Positions 39,981-49,601 of a stretch of 64,000 bases of DNA are shown piece after piece. How positions within the stretch are numbered: the stretch's first letter is position 1; the number at the start of each line of letters is the position of its first letter. A program made the translations under genes and the position numbers. This DNA is from Azonexus fungiphilus (GTDB lineage Bacteria; Pseudomonadota; Gammaproteobacteria; Burkholderiales; Rhodocyclaceae), in NCBI RefSeq assembly GCF_003634965.1, contig NZ_RBXP01000018.1:83237-147236 (forward strand), in the 5' to 3' direction. The notes beneath the pieces were generated by a model. That model was not told where the DNA came from. It did no database searches and saw only the letters and a list, made by a program, of their open reading frames with translations.

Positions 39981-40610
39981 TTAGCCAGCCAGGGCCGGAT
40001 TGAGCGTGTAGGTGCCGGTCAGCGAAGCCTGGGCGAGGATCTGGCCCTGCATCGCGGCGCGCACCTCGGCGCCGCCGAAGCGGCCTTCGAGGGGCAATTT
40101 TTCGATCGCCAGGGCGTAGACCGTGAACACGTAGCGATGCACGATCTCGTCGTTCCACGGCGGGCATGGACCGTCGTAGCCGTAGTAGTCGCCATTCATG
40201 TCGTGGTCGCCGGCGAACCAGTCGGTGTAGTTGTTGATCCCCTGGCGCGCTCCGTGCGCTGCCTGCGGACCGGGTTTGCCGCGCGGCGTCACCTCGCGGC
40301 TGAATTCGCCTTCGCCGATGGCGTTGACCGTCAGCGGCAGGTCGATCAGCACCCAGTGGAAGAAATCGACGCGCGGCAGCGAGGCCGGTACGCTGCGTCC
40401 TTCCTGATTGACGTCGTCGCCGCGGCTGGGGACGTCGGGGTCGTGGCAGAGGATGACGAAGGACTTGCTGCCGGCCGGGGCGTCCTGCCAGGCCAGTTGC
40501 GGATTGCGATTGCGGCCGAGGCAGACGTGGTGGGCCGGATCGGGGGTGCAGAAGGCGAACTCGCCGGGAATGCGCTGGCCGTCCGCAAAGCTGGTGCTGG
40601 TCAGTTTCAT
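39981..40610 (-). CDS. YbhB/YbcL-type phosphatidylethanolamine-binding-like protein
   Basis: This 209-residue PEBP-fold protein shows CHDPDVPSRGDD, FHWVLIDLP, and YYGYDGPCPPWND, the anion-binding pocket motifs. Function of bacterial PEBPs is unclear. ATG 40610 is used; an upstream in-frame ATG would run into murJ. It lies 13 bases after murJ and 9 before lapG on the same strand. Confidence 0.9.
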   Translation of the reverse strand: MKLTSTSFADGQRIPGEFAFCTPDPAHHVCLGRNRNPQLAWQDAPAGSKSFVILCHDPDVPSRGDDVNQEGRSVPASLPRVDFFHWVLIDLPLTVNAIGEGEFSREVTPRGKPGPQAAHGARQGINNYTDWFAGDHDMNGDYYGYDGPCPPWNDEIVHRYVFTVYALAIEKLPLEGRFGGAEVRAAMQGQILAQASLTGTYTLNPALAG

Positions 40611-40623
40611 GGGGTGTCTCCTG

Positions 40624-42174
40624 TCACGCCGCGGCCCGGCGCGAGAAGTCGCGCAGGCGGAAGCCGCAAAGCCATAGTGTAGCGAAATATGCCGTTGCGC
40701 CAAGCGCGACCAGGGCGCATAGATGCAGCAATCTTGCGGTCAACGTCGCCGCCAGCCAATTTTCCGTGGGGCCCATCGCCAGCCACAGCGTTGCTGCCAT
40801 CACGGCCATGGCGATGGCCAGGCGGACGAAGAACATTGTCCAGCCGGCCTGCGGCTGGTAAATGTCGGCCCGGCGCAGGCCGCGGTAGAGCAGGCCGGCG
40901 TTGAGGCAGGCAGCCAGGCCGATCGACAGCGCCAGCCCGGCGTGGGCGATCCAGCCGACGAAGGCGAGGTTCATCGCCTGCGTCGCAGCGAGCGAGATCA
41001 GCGCGATCTTTACCGGCGTGCGCACGTTTTGCCGGGCGTAGAAACCCGGCGCCAGCACCTTGACCAGGATCAGCCCGGTCAGCCCGACGGCGTAGGCGAC
41101 CAGCGCCTGCCGCGTCTGCAGCACGTCGTCGGCGGTGAAGGCGCCGTGGAAGAACAGGGTTGCGATCAGCGGCACCGCCAGGATCGCCAGCGCCAGCGCC
41201 GCCGGTGCGGCGAGCAGGAAGGTCAGGCGCAGGCCCCAGTCGAGCAGTCGCGAGTATTCGGCGAAATCCTGACGGGCATGGCAGCGCGACAGCGACGGCA
41301 GCAGGATCGTGCCGAGCGCAGCACCGAGCAGTCCGGACGGGAACTCCATCAGGCGGTCGGCGTAATACAGCCAGGAAACGCTGCCGCTCTGCAGGAAGGA
41401 GGCGAAAACCGTGTTGATCAGCAGGCTGATCTGCGACACCGAAACGCCGATCAGCGCCGGCAGCATCAGCGTGGTGATCCGGCGGACGCCGGGGTCGGCC
41501 CAGGCGGCGCGGAAATTGAGTGTCGGCCGTGGCAGCATGGCGATCCGGCGCAGCGCCGGCAACTGGATCAGCAGTTGCAGCAGGCCGCCGATGAATACCG
41601 CCCAGGCCAGCGCCATCACCGGTGGCTCGAAATACGGTGCGGCGAACAAGGCCATGCCGATGAAGGCGAGGTTGAGCAGGACCGGGGTGAATGCCGGCAG
41701 CGCGAACTTGCTCCAGGTGTTCAGGATGCCGCCGGCCAGCGCCACCAGCGACATGAACAGGATGTAGGGAAAGGTCACCCGGGTCAGCGCCACGGTCAGT
41801 TCGAACTTGCCGGCATCGGCGCCAAACCCGGGGGCCGAGATCCAGACCAGCAGCGGCGCCGCGGCAACGCCGATGGCGGTGACCGCAAACAGCGCCAGCG
41901 ACAGCAGACTGGCGACGTGATCGACCAGCGTGCGCGTGTCTTCCGGCGAGCGCTGGTTCTTGTACTCGCCGAGAATCGGCACGAAAGCCTGGGCGAAAGC
42001 GCCCTCGGCGAACATCCGGCGCAGCAGGTTGGGCAGCTTGAAGGCCACGAAAAAGGCGTCAGTCGCCGCGCCGGCACCGAAGGCGCGGGCAATCACGAAA
42101 TCGCGGACGAAACCGAGGATGCGGGAAAGCAGGGTCATGCCACTGACCGTCGCCAGTGTACGCAGCAGATTCAT
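40624..42174 (-). CDS. murJ: Lipid II flippase MurJ
   Basis: This 516-residue protein of the MVF family has 14 membrane segments. Signatures: [41 protein letters not shown], and [15 protein letters not shown]. It flips lipid II across the inner membrane for wall synthesis. It heads a minus-strand cluster with PEBP, lapG, lapD and CYTH/CHAD, with gaps of 13, 9, 12 and 4 bases. Confidence 0.97.
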   Translation of the reverse strand: MNLLRTLATVSGMTLLSRILGFVRDFVIARAFGAGAATDAFFVAFKLPNLLRRMFAEGAFAQAFVPILGEYKNQRSPEDTRTLVDHVASLLSLALFAVTAIGVAAAPLLVWISAPGFGADAGKFELTVALTRVTFPYILFMSLVALAGGILNTWSKFALPAFTPVLLNLAFIGMALFAAPYFEPPVMALAWAVFIGGLLQLLIQLPALRRIAMLPRPTLNFRAAWADPGVRRITTLMLPALIGVSVSQISLLINTVFASFLQSGSVSWLYYADRLMEFPSGLLGAALGTILLPSLSRCHARQDFAEYSRLLDWGLRLTFLLAAPAALALAILAVPLIATLFFHGAFTADDVLQTRQALVAYAVGLTGLILVKVLAPGFYARQNVRTPVKIALISLAATQAMNLAFVGWIAHAGLALSIGLAACLNAGLLYRGLRRADIYQPQAGWTMFFVRLAIAMAVMAATLWLAMGPTENWLAATLTARLLHLCALVALGATAYFATLWLCGFRLRDFSRRAAA

Positions 42175-42190
42175 ATTCTTCGTTGCCTTG

Positions 42191-42220
42191 TTGCCTGATC
42201 GCAGGCTTGAAAGCTATAAT
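42191..42220 (+). promoter_or_regulatory. Promoter of tRNA-Thr
   Basis: TTGCCT (42191-42196), 18 bases, TATAAT (42215-42220); perfect -10. Start expected near 42227, 28 bases before the tRNA. GC-rich sequence GCTGCCCCAC after the -10 resembles a stringent discriminator. Confidence 0.7.
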
Positions 42221-42254
42221 TCTACGCTGTGCTGCCCCACGGGGCGCCGAACGT

Positions 42255-42330
<76 letters not shown>

Positions 42331-42339
42331 GTTTTCCCG

Positions 42340-42366
42340 AAGGCCCGCGTTTCGACGCGGGCCTTT
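42340..42366. terminator. Bidirectional terminator between tRNA-Thr and the diguanylate cyclase
   Basis: Stem AAGGCCCGCGT / ACGCGGGCCTT with a TTCG loop. T-rich on the + side after the stem, and A-rich before it, so it can serve both convergent transcripts. Confidence 0.75.
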
Positions 42367-42371
42367 GCATT

Positions 42372-43379
42372 TCAGGTCTGCCACCCGGGATTGAGTTCGC
42401 TGCGGTTGCGGCCACCGTGCTTCGCTTCGTAGAGGCTTTGGTCGGCTGCCTGCAGCAGCTGTTCGGCGCTGCGTTCGCTGTCCGGGCGGAGGCTGGCGAT
42501 GCCGAAGCTGCACGAGGCCAGGCTGTCGATGCCGCGCTCGTGGGGGATGCGCAACTCGCGGACCGAGGCGCGCATGCGCTCGGCGACTGCCTGGGCGCCA
42601 CGACTGTCGGTGCCCGGCAGGATGGCGGCAAACTCCTCGCCGCCGTAGCGGGCGACGCTGTCCTCAACCCGGAACAACGATTCGGTCAGGGCGCTGGCGA
42701 TGGCCTTCAGACACTGGTCACCGGCCTGGTGGCCGTAGGCGTCGTTGAACTGCTTGAAGAAATCGACATCGATCAGCACCAGGCTGAGCGGCGCGCCGGC
42801 GCGCTGGCAGCGTTTCCACTCGGTTGCCAGGGTTTCGTCGAAATAGCGCCGGTTGGGAATGCAGGTCAGGCCGTCAAGCGTCGCGATCTGGCGCAGGCGG
42901 CGATGGGCGGCGTGAATGTCGCGCTGCATGCCGACGATGCGCAGCATTGCCCTGACTTTGGCCAGCAGGACGACTTCAGAGACCGGTTTGTGCAGGAAAT
43001 CGTCGCCGCCGGCAATGATGCCCTGGGCGATCATTTCGTCGTCCATCACCGCCGACAGGAAGATCACCGGGGTCCACAGGGTCAGGTCGTCGTCGCTGCT
43101 GCCCAGCGATTCGCGATTGCGGATCTGGCGTACCAGGCGAATGCCGTCGGTGTCGCGCAGGTGCATGTCGATCAGGATCAGGTCGGGGCGAATGCTCGCG
43201 ATCCGGGTGATTGCCTCGCCGCCGTCGGCGGCCAGGTGCACGTCGGCGTCGTCAAGCTGGCCAAGGCACTCGCCGATCAGCGTGCGGTTGGCGTTGGAGC
43301 TGTCTACGACGAGTAGCTGGTACTTTCCGGCGGGCATCAGGGATGGGCGAGAATGCTGTGGGCAAATCATAGCATTCAC
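42372..43379 (-). CDS. Response regulator with GGDEF domain (diguanylate cyclase)
   Basis: This 335-residue protein has a receiver domain (about 20-150) with phospho-acceptor Asp71 (LILIDMHLRD) and Lys in HKPVSE, then a GGDEF domain. The active site is RYGGEEF and an intact inhibitory RxxD site (RVED) lies five residues before it, so c-di-GMP synthesis with product feedback is expected. Start may be the first or second ATG (43379 or 43370). No cognate kinase is adjacent. Confidence 0.95.
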   Translation of the reverse strand: MNAMICPQHSRPSLMPAGKYQLLVVDSSNANRTLIGECLGQLDDADVHLAADGGEAITRIASIRPDLILIDMHLRDTDGIRLVRQIRNRESLGSSDDDLTLWTPVIFLSAVMDDEMIAQGIIAGGDDFLHKPVSEVVLLAKVRAMLRIVGMQRDIHAAHRRLRQIATLDGLTCIPNRRYFDETLATEWKRCQRAGAPLSLVLIDVDFFKQFNDAYGHQAGDQCLKAIASALTESLFRVEDSVARYGGEEFAAILPGTDSRGAQAVAERMRASVRELRIPHERGIDSLASCSFGIASLRPDSERSAEQLLQAADQSLYEAKHGGRNRSELNPGWQT

Positions 43380-43495
43380 CGGTGACCTCGGTGGCCGGCT
43401 TTTTTTGTCGCGCCGGGCCGGTTAAGATGCAGCTTCGGTCCATACGCTACCGTCTGGTCGCGGGCCGTTGATAACTACAGACAAGGAGAAAGCAG

Positions 43496-44263
43496 ATGCA
43501 AGTGAAGGATAAGGTTTTCGTCGTTACCGGCGGTGGTTCGGGGCTTGGCGCGGCGACTGCGCGCGGACTGGTCGAGGCTGGCGCACGTGTCGTCCTGGCC
43601 GATCTCAACCGGGCGGCCGGCGAGGCGCTGGCGGGCGAACTCGGCGCCGGCGCGCTGTTCGTCGAAACCGATGTGACCAGCGAGGCTTCCGCGGTCAACG
43701 TCATTCAGGCGGCGATTTCCGCCTTCGGCGGTGTCCATGGCCTGGTCAACTGCGCCGGCGTGGCGCCGGCCGAGAAGGTGGTCGGCAAGGAAGGTCCGCA
43801 CCGCCTGGAGAGTTTCGCCAAGGTGATCAATATCAACCTGGTCGGGACCTTCAACATGATTCGCCTGGCCGCGGCTGAAATGATGAAGAATACGCCGGAC
43901 GACAACGGCGAGCGCGGCGTCATCGTCAATACGGCATCGGTGGCGGCTTACGAAGGCCAGCTCGGACAGGCCGCCTATGCCGCTTCGAAGGGCGGCATTG
44001 TCGCGCTGACGCTGCCGGTGGCGCGTGAACTGGCGCGCAGCGGCATCCGCTGCGTGACGATCGCGCCGGGGATCATGGAAACCCCGATGCTGCTGGGCAT
44101 GCCGCCGGAAGTTCAGGACTCGCTCAACAAGATGGTGCCGTTCCCGGTACGCATGGGCAAGCCGTCGGAATATGCCGCGCTGGTTCGCCACATCGCCGAG
44201 AACGCCTACCTGAATGGCGAGGTGATCCGCCTGGATGGTGCGATCCGCATGGGTACCAAATAA
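43496..44263 (+). CDS. Short-chain dehydrogenase, 3-hydroxyacyl-CoA dehydrogenase type 2-like
   Basis: This 255-residue SDR has the NAD motif [16 protein letters not shown], the catalytic serine in [11 protein letters not shown] and YAASKGG (Tyr-Lys). The overall sequence resembles HSD17B10-type 3-hydroxyacyl-CoA dehydrogenases ([25 protein letters not shown]). Expected role: beta-oxidation of branched or short acyl-CoA. Monocistronic, with terminator downstream and an AAGGAGAAA ribosome site. Confidence 0.92.
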   Translation: MQVKDKVFVVTGGGSGLGAATARGLVEAGARVVLADLNRAAGEALAGELGAGALFVETDVTSEASAVNVIQAAISAFGGVHGLVNCAGVAPAEKVVGKEGPHRLESFAKVININLVGTFNMIRLAAAEMMKNTPDDNGERGVIVNTASVAAYEGQLGQAAYAASKGGIVALTLPVARELARSGIRCVTIAPGIMETPMLLGMPPEVQDSLNKMVPFPVRMGKPSEYAALVRHIAENAYLNGEVIRLDGAIRMGTK

Positions 44264-44291
44264 ACTATACTAGGCGCCCGTCCTGGTCCGC

Positions 44292-44314
44292 AAAGGCACT
44301 TCGGTGCCTTTTTT
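44292..44314 (+). terminator. Intrinsic terminator after the dehydrogenase, abutting ccoI
   Basis: Stem AAAGGCAC / GTGCCTTT with a TTCG loop and a T-run ending 5 bases before the ccoI ATG. Confidence 0.92.
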
Positions 44315-44319
44315 GTTGC

Positions 44320-46761
44320 ATGTCCCAAGCTTCCTGCTATCACTGCGGTCTGCCCATTCCCGACGACGTCGACCTGCCGGTCAGCATCAACGGCGAAACC
44401 CGGGCGATGTGTTGTTACGGTTGTCAGGCGGTGGCCCAGTCCATTGTCGATAACGGCCTGGAAGATTACTACCGCAGCCGCGACGCGTTGCCGGAGTCGC
44501 CGCGCGAGGCGATGCCAGCGATACTCGAGCAGCTGGCCCTGTTCGACCACGCCGATTTCCAGAAGAGTTTCGTCAAGGAACTGGGCGAAGGCGAGCGCGA
44601 GGCGTCGCTGTTGCTCGAAGGAATCACCTGCGCCGCTTGCATCTGGTTGAACGAACAGCATATCGGCAAGTTGCCGGGGGTTACCGCGGTGGACATCAAC
44701 TATGCCTCGCGGCGTGCCCGCGTGCGCTGGGACGATGCCCGGATCAAGCTGTCGGACATCCTGCGCGCGGTGGCTGCGATCGGCTACCGGGCCTATCCCT
44801 ACGACGCGGCCAAGAACGAGGAAATCTCGCGCAACGAACGGCGTGGCGCGATGTGGCGCTTGTGGGTCGCTGGCTTCGGGATGATGCAGGTGATGATGTA
44901 CGCCTACCCGGTGTACATCGCCAACGGCGACATGACAGCCGACATCGAATCACTGATGCGCTGGGCCAGCCTGGTTCTGACCCTGCCGGTCGTTTTCTAT
45001 TCTTCCGCGCCGTTTTTCCGCAATGCCTGGCGTGACCTGAAGCTCGGCCGGGTCGGCATGGACGTGCCGGTGGCCCTTGGCGTCGGCCTGCCGTTCGCGG
45101 CGAGTTGCTGGGCGACCTTGAGCCAGGCCGGCGAGGTCTATTTCGACGCGGTGACGATGTTCGTCTTTTTCCTGCTCGGCGGCCGCTACCTGGAAATGAC
45201 CGCTCGCCAGAAGGCGCTCAGCGTGACCGAGGCGCTGGCCAAGCTGCTGCCGGCCTTCGCGCAAAAATTGCCGAATTTCCCGGTCGACCGTCAAACCGAG
45301 CAGAAAGTCGTTGCCGATCTCAAGATCGGCGACTATCTGCTGGTCCGGCCCGGTGAAATCGTTCCGGCCGACGGCCGCGTCGTCGAAGGTGTCAGCTGCG
45401 CCAACGAGTCGCTGCTCACCGGCGAAAGCCTGCCGGTTCCCAAGCGCCCGGGCGATCAGGTGACCGGCGGTTCGGTCAATGCCGAGAGCCCGCTGGTCGT
45501 CCAGGTCGAGCAGGTCGGCGAAGGCACGCGCCTGTCGGCGATCATCGAGCTGATGGAGAGGGCGTCGCTGGAAAAGCCGCGCATCGTCGAACTGGCCGAT
45601 CGCATCGCCAGCTATTTCGTTGCCGCGCTGCTGGTCATCGCCGTGCTGACCGCGCTCGGCTGGTATTTCGTCGATCCCTCGCGGGCCTTGTGGGTCACCG
45701 TCTCGGTACTGGTCGTCACCTGCCCTTGCGCCTTGTCGCTGGCCACGCCGATCGCCCTGACCGTCGCCGCTGGCGCGCTGGCTCGCGACGGTTTGCTGGT
45801 GACGCGCGGACATGCGATCGAAACGCTGGCCCGGGCGACCCATTTCGTCTTCGACAAGACCGGCACCCTGACCACCGGCCAGATGCGTCTGCTCGATGTT
45901 GCCGTGCTTGCCGCGATGCCGCGCGACGAGTGCGTGGCCATTGCGGCTGCGCTCGAGCAGGCTTCCGAGCATCCGTTGGCGCTGGCCTTGCGCCATGCAG
46001 TCGAGAACCCGGTGCAGTATCGTGCCGGGCAGCCTTTGAGCGAACCTGGCCAGGGTATCGAGGGAATTGTCGATGGTCGGCGTTACCGGATCGGCCGTCC
46101 TGGCTACGCGCTGGCGCCGAGCGGTGCCGAGTTGCCGGATTCGGCGCGTGACTGGCTGGAGAGCGGCGATACTGTCGTCCTGTTGGCCGATGATGCCGGG
46201 CCGCTGGCGCTGTTCCGGATCGGTGACCAGTTGCGCCCCGAGGCCGCCGGGCTGGTTGCCGCCTTGCGCCGGGCGGGCAAGCAGGTCGTGCTGTTGACTG
46301 GTGACGCGCCGGCGGTGGCCGGGCGGGTCGCCGCGGAACTTGGCATTGACGATGTCAGGGCCGGTGTCACGCCGGCCGGCAAGCATGCCTGCGTGACCGG
46401 TTTGCAGGCCGAAGGTGCGGTGGTGGCGATGATCGGTGACGGGGTTAACGATGCTCCGGTGCTGGCGCTTGCCCAGGTTTCCGTAGCCATGGGCGGGGGC
46501 GCCCAGCTGGCGCGGACCCAGTCGGACTTCGTGCTGCTTTCCGAGAATCTCGGGCATCTGCTCAGGGGCTTGAAGCGGGCCGCTTTCAGCCTGGTCGTCA
46601 TCCGCCAGAACCTCTGGTGGTCGTTCGCCTACAACGTCGTCGCCCTGCCGGCCGCGATCGCCGGCTACATCACGCCCTGGATGGCCGGCATCGGCATGTC
46701 GCTGAGTTCCTTGCTGGTGGTCCTCAATTCGCTACGCATCCAGCGCCAGGAGAATGACTGA
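44320..46761 (+). CDS. ccoI: cbb3 oxidase-associated copper-transporting P1B ATPase (CcoI/FixI)
   Basis: This 813-residue P-type ATPase begins with two Cys pairs (SCYHCGLP and MCCYGCQA), then an HMA domain (GITCAACIW), eight membrane helices with the CPC motif ([11 protein letters not shown]), DKTGTLT phosphorylation site, SEHPLALAL and [10 protein letters not shown]. It supplies copper for cbb3 oxidase assembly. The N-terminal Cys motif fixes the start at 44320, although no ribosome site is present: the upstream terminator ends 5 bases before. It overlaps ccoS by one base. Confidence 0.97.
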   Translation: MSQASCYHCGLPIPDDVDLPVSINGETRAMCCYGCQAVAQSIVDNGLEDYYRSRDALPESPREAMPAILEQLALFDHADFQKSFVKELGEGEREASLLLEGITCAACIWLNEQHIGKLPGVTAVDINYASRRARVRWDDARIKLSDILRAVAAIGYRAYPYDAAKNEEISRNERRGAMWRLWVAGFGMMQVMMYAYPVYIANGDMTADIESLMRWASLVLTLPVVFYSSAPFFRNAWRDLKLGRVGMDVPVALGVGLPFAASCWATLSQAGEVYFDAVTMFVFFLLGGRYLEMTARQKALSVTEALAKLLPAFAQKLPNFPVDRQTEQKVVADLKIGDYLLVRPGEIVPADGRVVEGVSCANESLLTGESLPVPKRPGDQVTGGSVNAESPLVVQVEQVGEGTRLSAIIELMERASLEKPRIVELADRIASYFVAALLVIAVLTALGWYFVDPSRALWVTVSVLVVTCPCALSLATPIALTVAAGALARDGLLVTRGHAIETLARATHFVFDKTGTLTTGQMRLLDVAVLAAMPRDECVAIAAALEQASEHPLALALRHAVENPVQYRAGQPLSEPGQGIEGIVDGRRYRIGRPGYALAPSGAELPDSARDWLESGDTVVLLADDAGPLALFRIGDQLRPEAAGLVAALRRAGKQVVLLTGDAPAVAGRVAAELGIDDVRAGVTPAGKHACVTGLQAEGAVVAMIGDGVNDAPVLALAQVSVAMGGGAQLARTQSDFVLLSENLGHLLRGLKRAAFSLVVIRQNLWWSFAYNVVALPAAIAGYITPWMAGIGMSLSSLLVVLNSLRIQRQEND
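45260..45293. repeat. GTCGAC-family motif within ccoI
   Basis: CAAAAATTGCCGAATTTCC followed by CGGTCGACCG (45281-45290) and TCAAA. The reading frame stays open (encodes PNFPVDRQ), at a variable position before the A domain. Confidence 0.6.
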
Positions 46762-46949
46762 TGGAAAGTGTGTATCTGCTGATTCCGATTTCGGTATTGC
46801 TGGTTTTCGGGATTGCCGCGGCCTTCTGGTGGTCGGTCAAGAGTGGCCAGTTCGACGACCTCGAGGGGCCGGGTTTCAAGGTGTTGATGGACGATGAGGT
46901 GCCTCAGGGCAAGGTTGCCGAGCGCGATGAAAAAGCGGGCAAGATTTGA
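46761..46949 (+). CDS. ccoS: cbb3 oxidase assembly protein CcoS
   Basis: A 62-residue protein with one N-terminal membrane segment (about 4-25), typical of CcoS, ending in AFWWSVKSGQFDDLEGPG. It is needed to load heme b and copper into CcoN. It overlaps ccoI. An ANR/FNR-like box starts at the base before its stop codon. Confidence 0.95.
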   Translation: MESVYLLIPISVLLVFGIAAAFWWSVKSGQFDDLEGPGFKVLMDDEVPQGKVAERDEKAGKI

Positions 46950-46959
46950 CCTGGGTCAA
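46946..46959. promoter_or_regulatory. ANR/FNR-type box after ccoS
   Basis: TTGACCTGGGTCAA is a perfect 14-base palindrome matching the ANR/FNR pattern TTGAY-N4-RTCAA. CATCAT at 46982-46987 lies 22 bases downstream, the spacing of a class II (-41.5) activated promoter with start near 46994. Confidence 0.6.
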
Positions 46960-46993
46960 CGTGCGGTCTTTTTCCCGGTGGCATCATGCGACC

Positions 46994-47063
46994 CCATGTA
47001 AGGCACTCGCCTTGCGTTGATTCTCTGTTGGGGTTGGGGTGCGTTGCGACGCACCCTTTTTTT
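46994..47063 (+). ncRNA. Candidate ANR/FNR-dependent small RNA
   Basis: The predicted promoter above and a strong terminator (47037-47063) would define a transcript of about 70 bases with no useful open frame. It could also be only the 3' end of the ccoIS mRNA. No known family is recognised. The rest of this 375-base gene-free stretch (47064-47214) shows nothing further to me. Confidence 0.35.
47037..47063 (+). terminator. Intrinsic terminator between ccoS and ccoN
   Basis: Stem GGGTGCGT / ACGCACCC, loop TGCG, followed by seven T. Confidence 0.93.
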
Positions 47064-47214
47064 GTCCACGGCACGGCCGATTTGCGATGTTTGGCAATAC
47101 CGGTCGATTATCCGAAATTGGTAGGTTTTTGTCGGTTCGGGGAGTAGTCCGGTCCGGGAAAAGGCTTGCTGGACGTAGGAAAATCACCCGTGGCCAGGCC
47201 AGATAGTCGGTAGC

Positions 47215-47228
47215 TTGATCTAGGTCAA
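47215..47228. promoter_or_regulatory. ANR/FNR box of the ccoNOQP promoter
   Basis: TTGATCTAGGTCAA, one base from a perfect FNR palindrome. TACCAT (47250-47255) 21 bases on can act as -10, so the box would sit near -41. This explains low-oxygen induction of the cbb3 oxidase. The leader to ccoN is about 60 bases. Confidence 0.75.
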
Positions 47229-47324
47229 AACGCCCCCCGTCAACTAGAATACCATCCGCGTTCAAGTGCCCCCTTGGGTTCAGGGAGGTGGGCATTCCGT
47301 TTTTCATTAACGAGAGGTGGGTTC

Positions 47325-48752
47325 ATGTCTGGAACACAAACCACATACAATGATAAGGTCGTACGGCAGTTCACCGTCATGACCGTCATCTGGGGCATCG
47401 TCGGCATGCTTGTCGGTGTCATCATCGCTGCGCAACTCGTCTGGCCGGAGCTGAATTTTGGGCCCTGGCTGCACTTCGGTCGCCTGCGTCCGCTGCATAC
47501 CAATGCCGTCATCTTCGCTTTTGGTGGCTGTGCACTGTTTGCAACGTCCTACTGGTGCGTTCAGCGCACCTGTCACACCCGCCTCTGGGGCGGTCCGCTG
47601 GTTCCCTTCACGTTCTGGGGCTGGCAACTGGTGATCCTGCTGGCTGCGGTTTCGCTGCCGCTGGGGTTCACGACCGGCAAGGAATACGCCGAACTCGAGT
47701 GGCCGATCGACATCCTGATCACGCTGGTCTGGGTTTCCTACGGTCTGGTCTTCTTCGGCACCATCGCTAAGCGCACGGTTTCGCACATCTACGTTGCCAA
47801 CTGGTTCTTCGGCTCGATGATCATCGCCGTTGCCCTGCTGCATCTGGTTAACAGCGCCGCCGTTCCGGTTTCCCTGACCCGTTCCTTCTCCGTCTATTCC
47901 GGCGTGCAGGATGCGATGGTTCAGTGGTGGTACGGCCATAACGCGGTCGGCTTCTTCCTGACCGCCGGCTTCCTCGGCATGATGTACTACTTCGTTCCGA
48001 AGCAGGCTGGCCGTCCGGTGTATTCCTACCGTCTGTCGGTCGTCCACTTCTGGGCACTGATCTTCACCTACATGTGGGCTGGTCCGCACCACCTGCATTA
48101 CACCGCCCTGCCGGATTGGACCCAGTCCGTCGGCATGCTGTTCTCGCTGATTCTCCTGGCGCCGTCCTGGGGTGGCATGATCAACGGCATCATGACCCTG
48201 TCGGGCGCCTGGCACAAACTGCGTGACGATCCGATCCTGAAGTTCCTGATCACTTCGCTGTCCTTCTACGGTATGTCTACGTTCGAAGGCCCGATGATGT
48301 CGATCAAGACCGTCAATGCACTCTCGCACTACACCGACTGGACCGTCGGCCACGTTCACTCCGGCGCGCTGGGCTGGGTGGCGATGGTCTCGATCGGCTC
48401 GATGTACTACCTGCTGCCGCGTCTGTTCGGCAAGACCGAGATGTACAGCACCAAGCTGGTGACCACGCACTTCTGGATCGCCACGATCGGCACCGTTCTC
48501 TACATCGCCTCGATGTGGATCGCCGGGGTCATGCAGGGTCTGATGTGGCGTGCGGTCAACGCCGACGGTACGCTGGCTTACAGCTTCGTCGAATCGGTCA
48601 AGGGTTCCTACCCGTTCTGGGCGATCCGCTGGCTGGGTGGCGTGCTGTTCCTGACGGGTATGCTGATCATGGCCTACAACATGTTCAAGACGATGGCGGG
48701 CGGCAAGACGCAAGACATGCCGGTTGTTGCCCCGGCCGGTCATCACGCCTGA
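47325..48752 (+). CDS. ccoN: cbb3-type cytochrome c oxidase subunit I
   Basis: This 475-residue catalytic subunit has 12 or more membrane helices and histidine ligands for heme b, heme b3 and CuB, in [42 protein letters not shown] and [11 protein letters not shown]. It reduces oxygen to water at low oxygen tension. ATG 47325 follows GAGAGGTGG. It heads ccoNOQP. Confidence 0.98.
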   Translation: MSGTQTTYNDKVVRQFTVMTVIWGIVGMLVGVIIAAQLVWPELNFGPWLHFGRLRPLHTNAVIFAFGGCALFATSYWCVQRTCHTRLWGGPLVPFTFWGWQLVILLAAVSLPLGFTTGKEYAELEWPIDILITLVWVSYGLVFFGTIAKRTVSHIYVANWFFGSMIIAVALLHLVNSAAVPVSLTRSFSVYSGVQDAMVQWWYGHNAVGFFLTAGFLGMMYYFVPKQAGRPVYSYRLSVVHFWALIFTYMWAGPHHLHYTALPDWTQSVGMLFSLILLAPSWGGMINGIMTLSGAWHKLRDDPILKFLITSLSFYGMSTFEGPMMSIKTVNALSHYTDWTVGHVHSGALGWVAMVSIGSMYYLLPRLFGKTEMYSTKLVTTHFWIATIGTVLYIASMWIAGVMQGLMWRAVNADGTLAYSFVESVKGSYPFWAIRWLGGVLFLTGMLIMAYNMFKTMAGGKTQDMPVVAPAGHHA

Positions 48753-48768
48753 TTAGGGAGAGAAAACA

Positions 48769-49404
48769 ATGCTTAAGCATGAGCAAATTGAAAAGAATGT
48801 AGGCCTGCTTTTCGTCCTGACGCTGTTCGTGGTCCTGTGGGGCGGCCTGCTCGAAATCGTGCCGCTCTTCTTCCAGAAGTCCACGACGACTCCGGTCGAA
48901 GGCGTCAAGCCCTACAGCGCGGCTCAACTGGCCGGGCGTGAGGTCTATCTGCGTGAAGGTTGCTACAACTGCCACTCGCAGATGATCCGTCCGTTCCGTG
49001 CGGAAACCGAGCGTTACGGCCACTATTCGGTTGCCGGTGAATATGTCTACGATCACCCGTTCCAGTGGGGTTCGAAGCGTACCGGCCCGGATCTGCATCG
49101 CGTTGGTGGTCGTTACTCCGACGAGTGGCAGCGTGCTCACCTGATGAATCCGCGTGACGTCGTTCCGGAATCGAACATGCCGGCCTTCCCGTTCCTGGCT
49201 GGTGTCAAGGCCAAGGATTCGGTCGCTGCCGATATCGAGGCCAAGATGGGCCTGATGCGCACCTACGCCAACCTGCGTGGTATCCCGACGTACTCCGACG
49301 AGGATATCAAGGGCGCCAAGGCGGCCATTGGTGACATGACCGAAATGGACGTTCTGATCGCCTACCTGCAGGGCATGGGTACGGCACTGAGCTCGATGAA
49401 GTAA
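48769..49404 (+). CDS. ccoO: cbb3-type cytochrome c oxidase subunit II (monoheme)
   Basis: This 211-residue membrane-anchored cytochrome c has one N-terminal helix, heme motif CYNCH (in [14 protein letters not shown]) and distal Met in [10 protein letters not shown]. It passes electrons from CcoP to CcoN. A GGGAGAG site precedes the ATG. Length is typical. Confidence 0.98.
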   Translation: MLKHEQIEKNVGLLFVLTLFVVLWGGLLEIVPLFFQKSTTTPVEGVKPYSAAQLAGREVYLREGCYNCHSQMIRPFRAETERYGHYSVAGEYVYDHPFQWGSKRTGPDLHRVGGRYSDEWQRAHLMNPRDVVPESNMPAFPFLAGVKAKDSVAADIEAKMGLMRTYANLRGIPTYSDEDIKGAKAAIGDMTEMDVLIAYLQGMGTALSSMK

Positions 49405-49409
49405 CGGCC

Positions 49410-49586
49410 ATGGACATCAATGATCTGCGTTCCATCGTCACGGTTGCCGGCTTGCTCTGCTTCCTGGCGATCGTATGGTGGGCCTACGGCAAGGGCAGCA
49501 AGAAGGGGTTTGAGGAGGCTGCCAACCTGCCGTTCGCAGAGGGTGATGATGATGGTGCGGCGTCCCGTACGTCGCACCCGCGCTGA
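49410..49586 (+). CDS. ccoQ: cbb3-type cytochrome c oxidase subunit CcoQ
   Basis: A 58-residue protein read directly from the sequence: MDINDLRSIVTVAGLLCFLA at the N-terminus, a single membrane helix, WWAYGKGSKKGFEEAANLPF and an acidic tail. This is the standard CcoQ/FixQ form, which stabilises the oxidase. It begins 5 bases after ccoO and ends 15 before ccoP. Confidence 0.95.
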   Translation: MDINDLRSIVTVAGLLCFLAIVWWAYGKGSKKGFEEAANLPFAEGDDDGAASRTSHPR

Positions 49587-49601
49587 AATAAAGGAAAGCA
49601 A

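Noticed and set aside
37272..40682. Open frame of 1136 codons on the + strand opposite the CHAD, lapD, lapG and PEBP genes
   Set aside because: It mirrors the GC-rich codon structure of well-supported minus-strand genes, has no ribosome site and no recognisable domain.
47064..47214. Possible small gene or riboswitch in the rest of the ccoS-ccoN gap
   Set aside because: No open frame with a ribosome site and no convincing conserved fold could be recognised.
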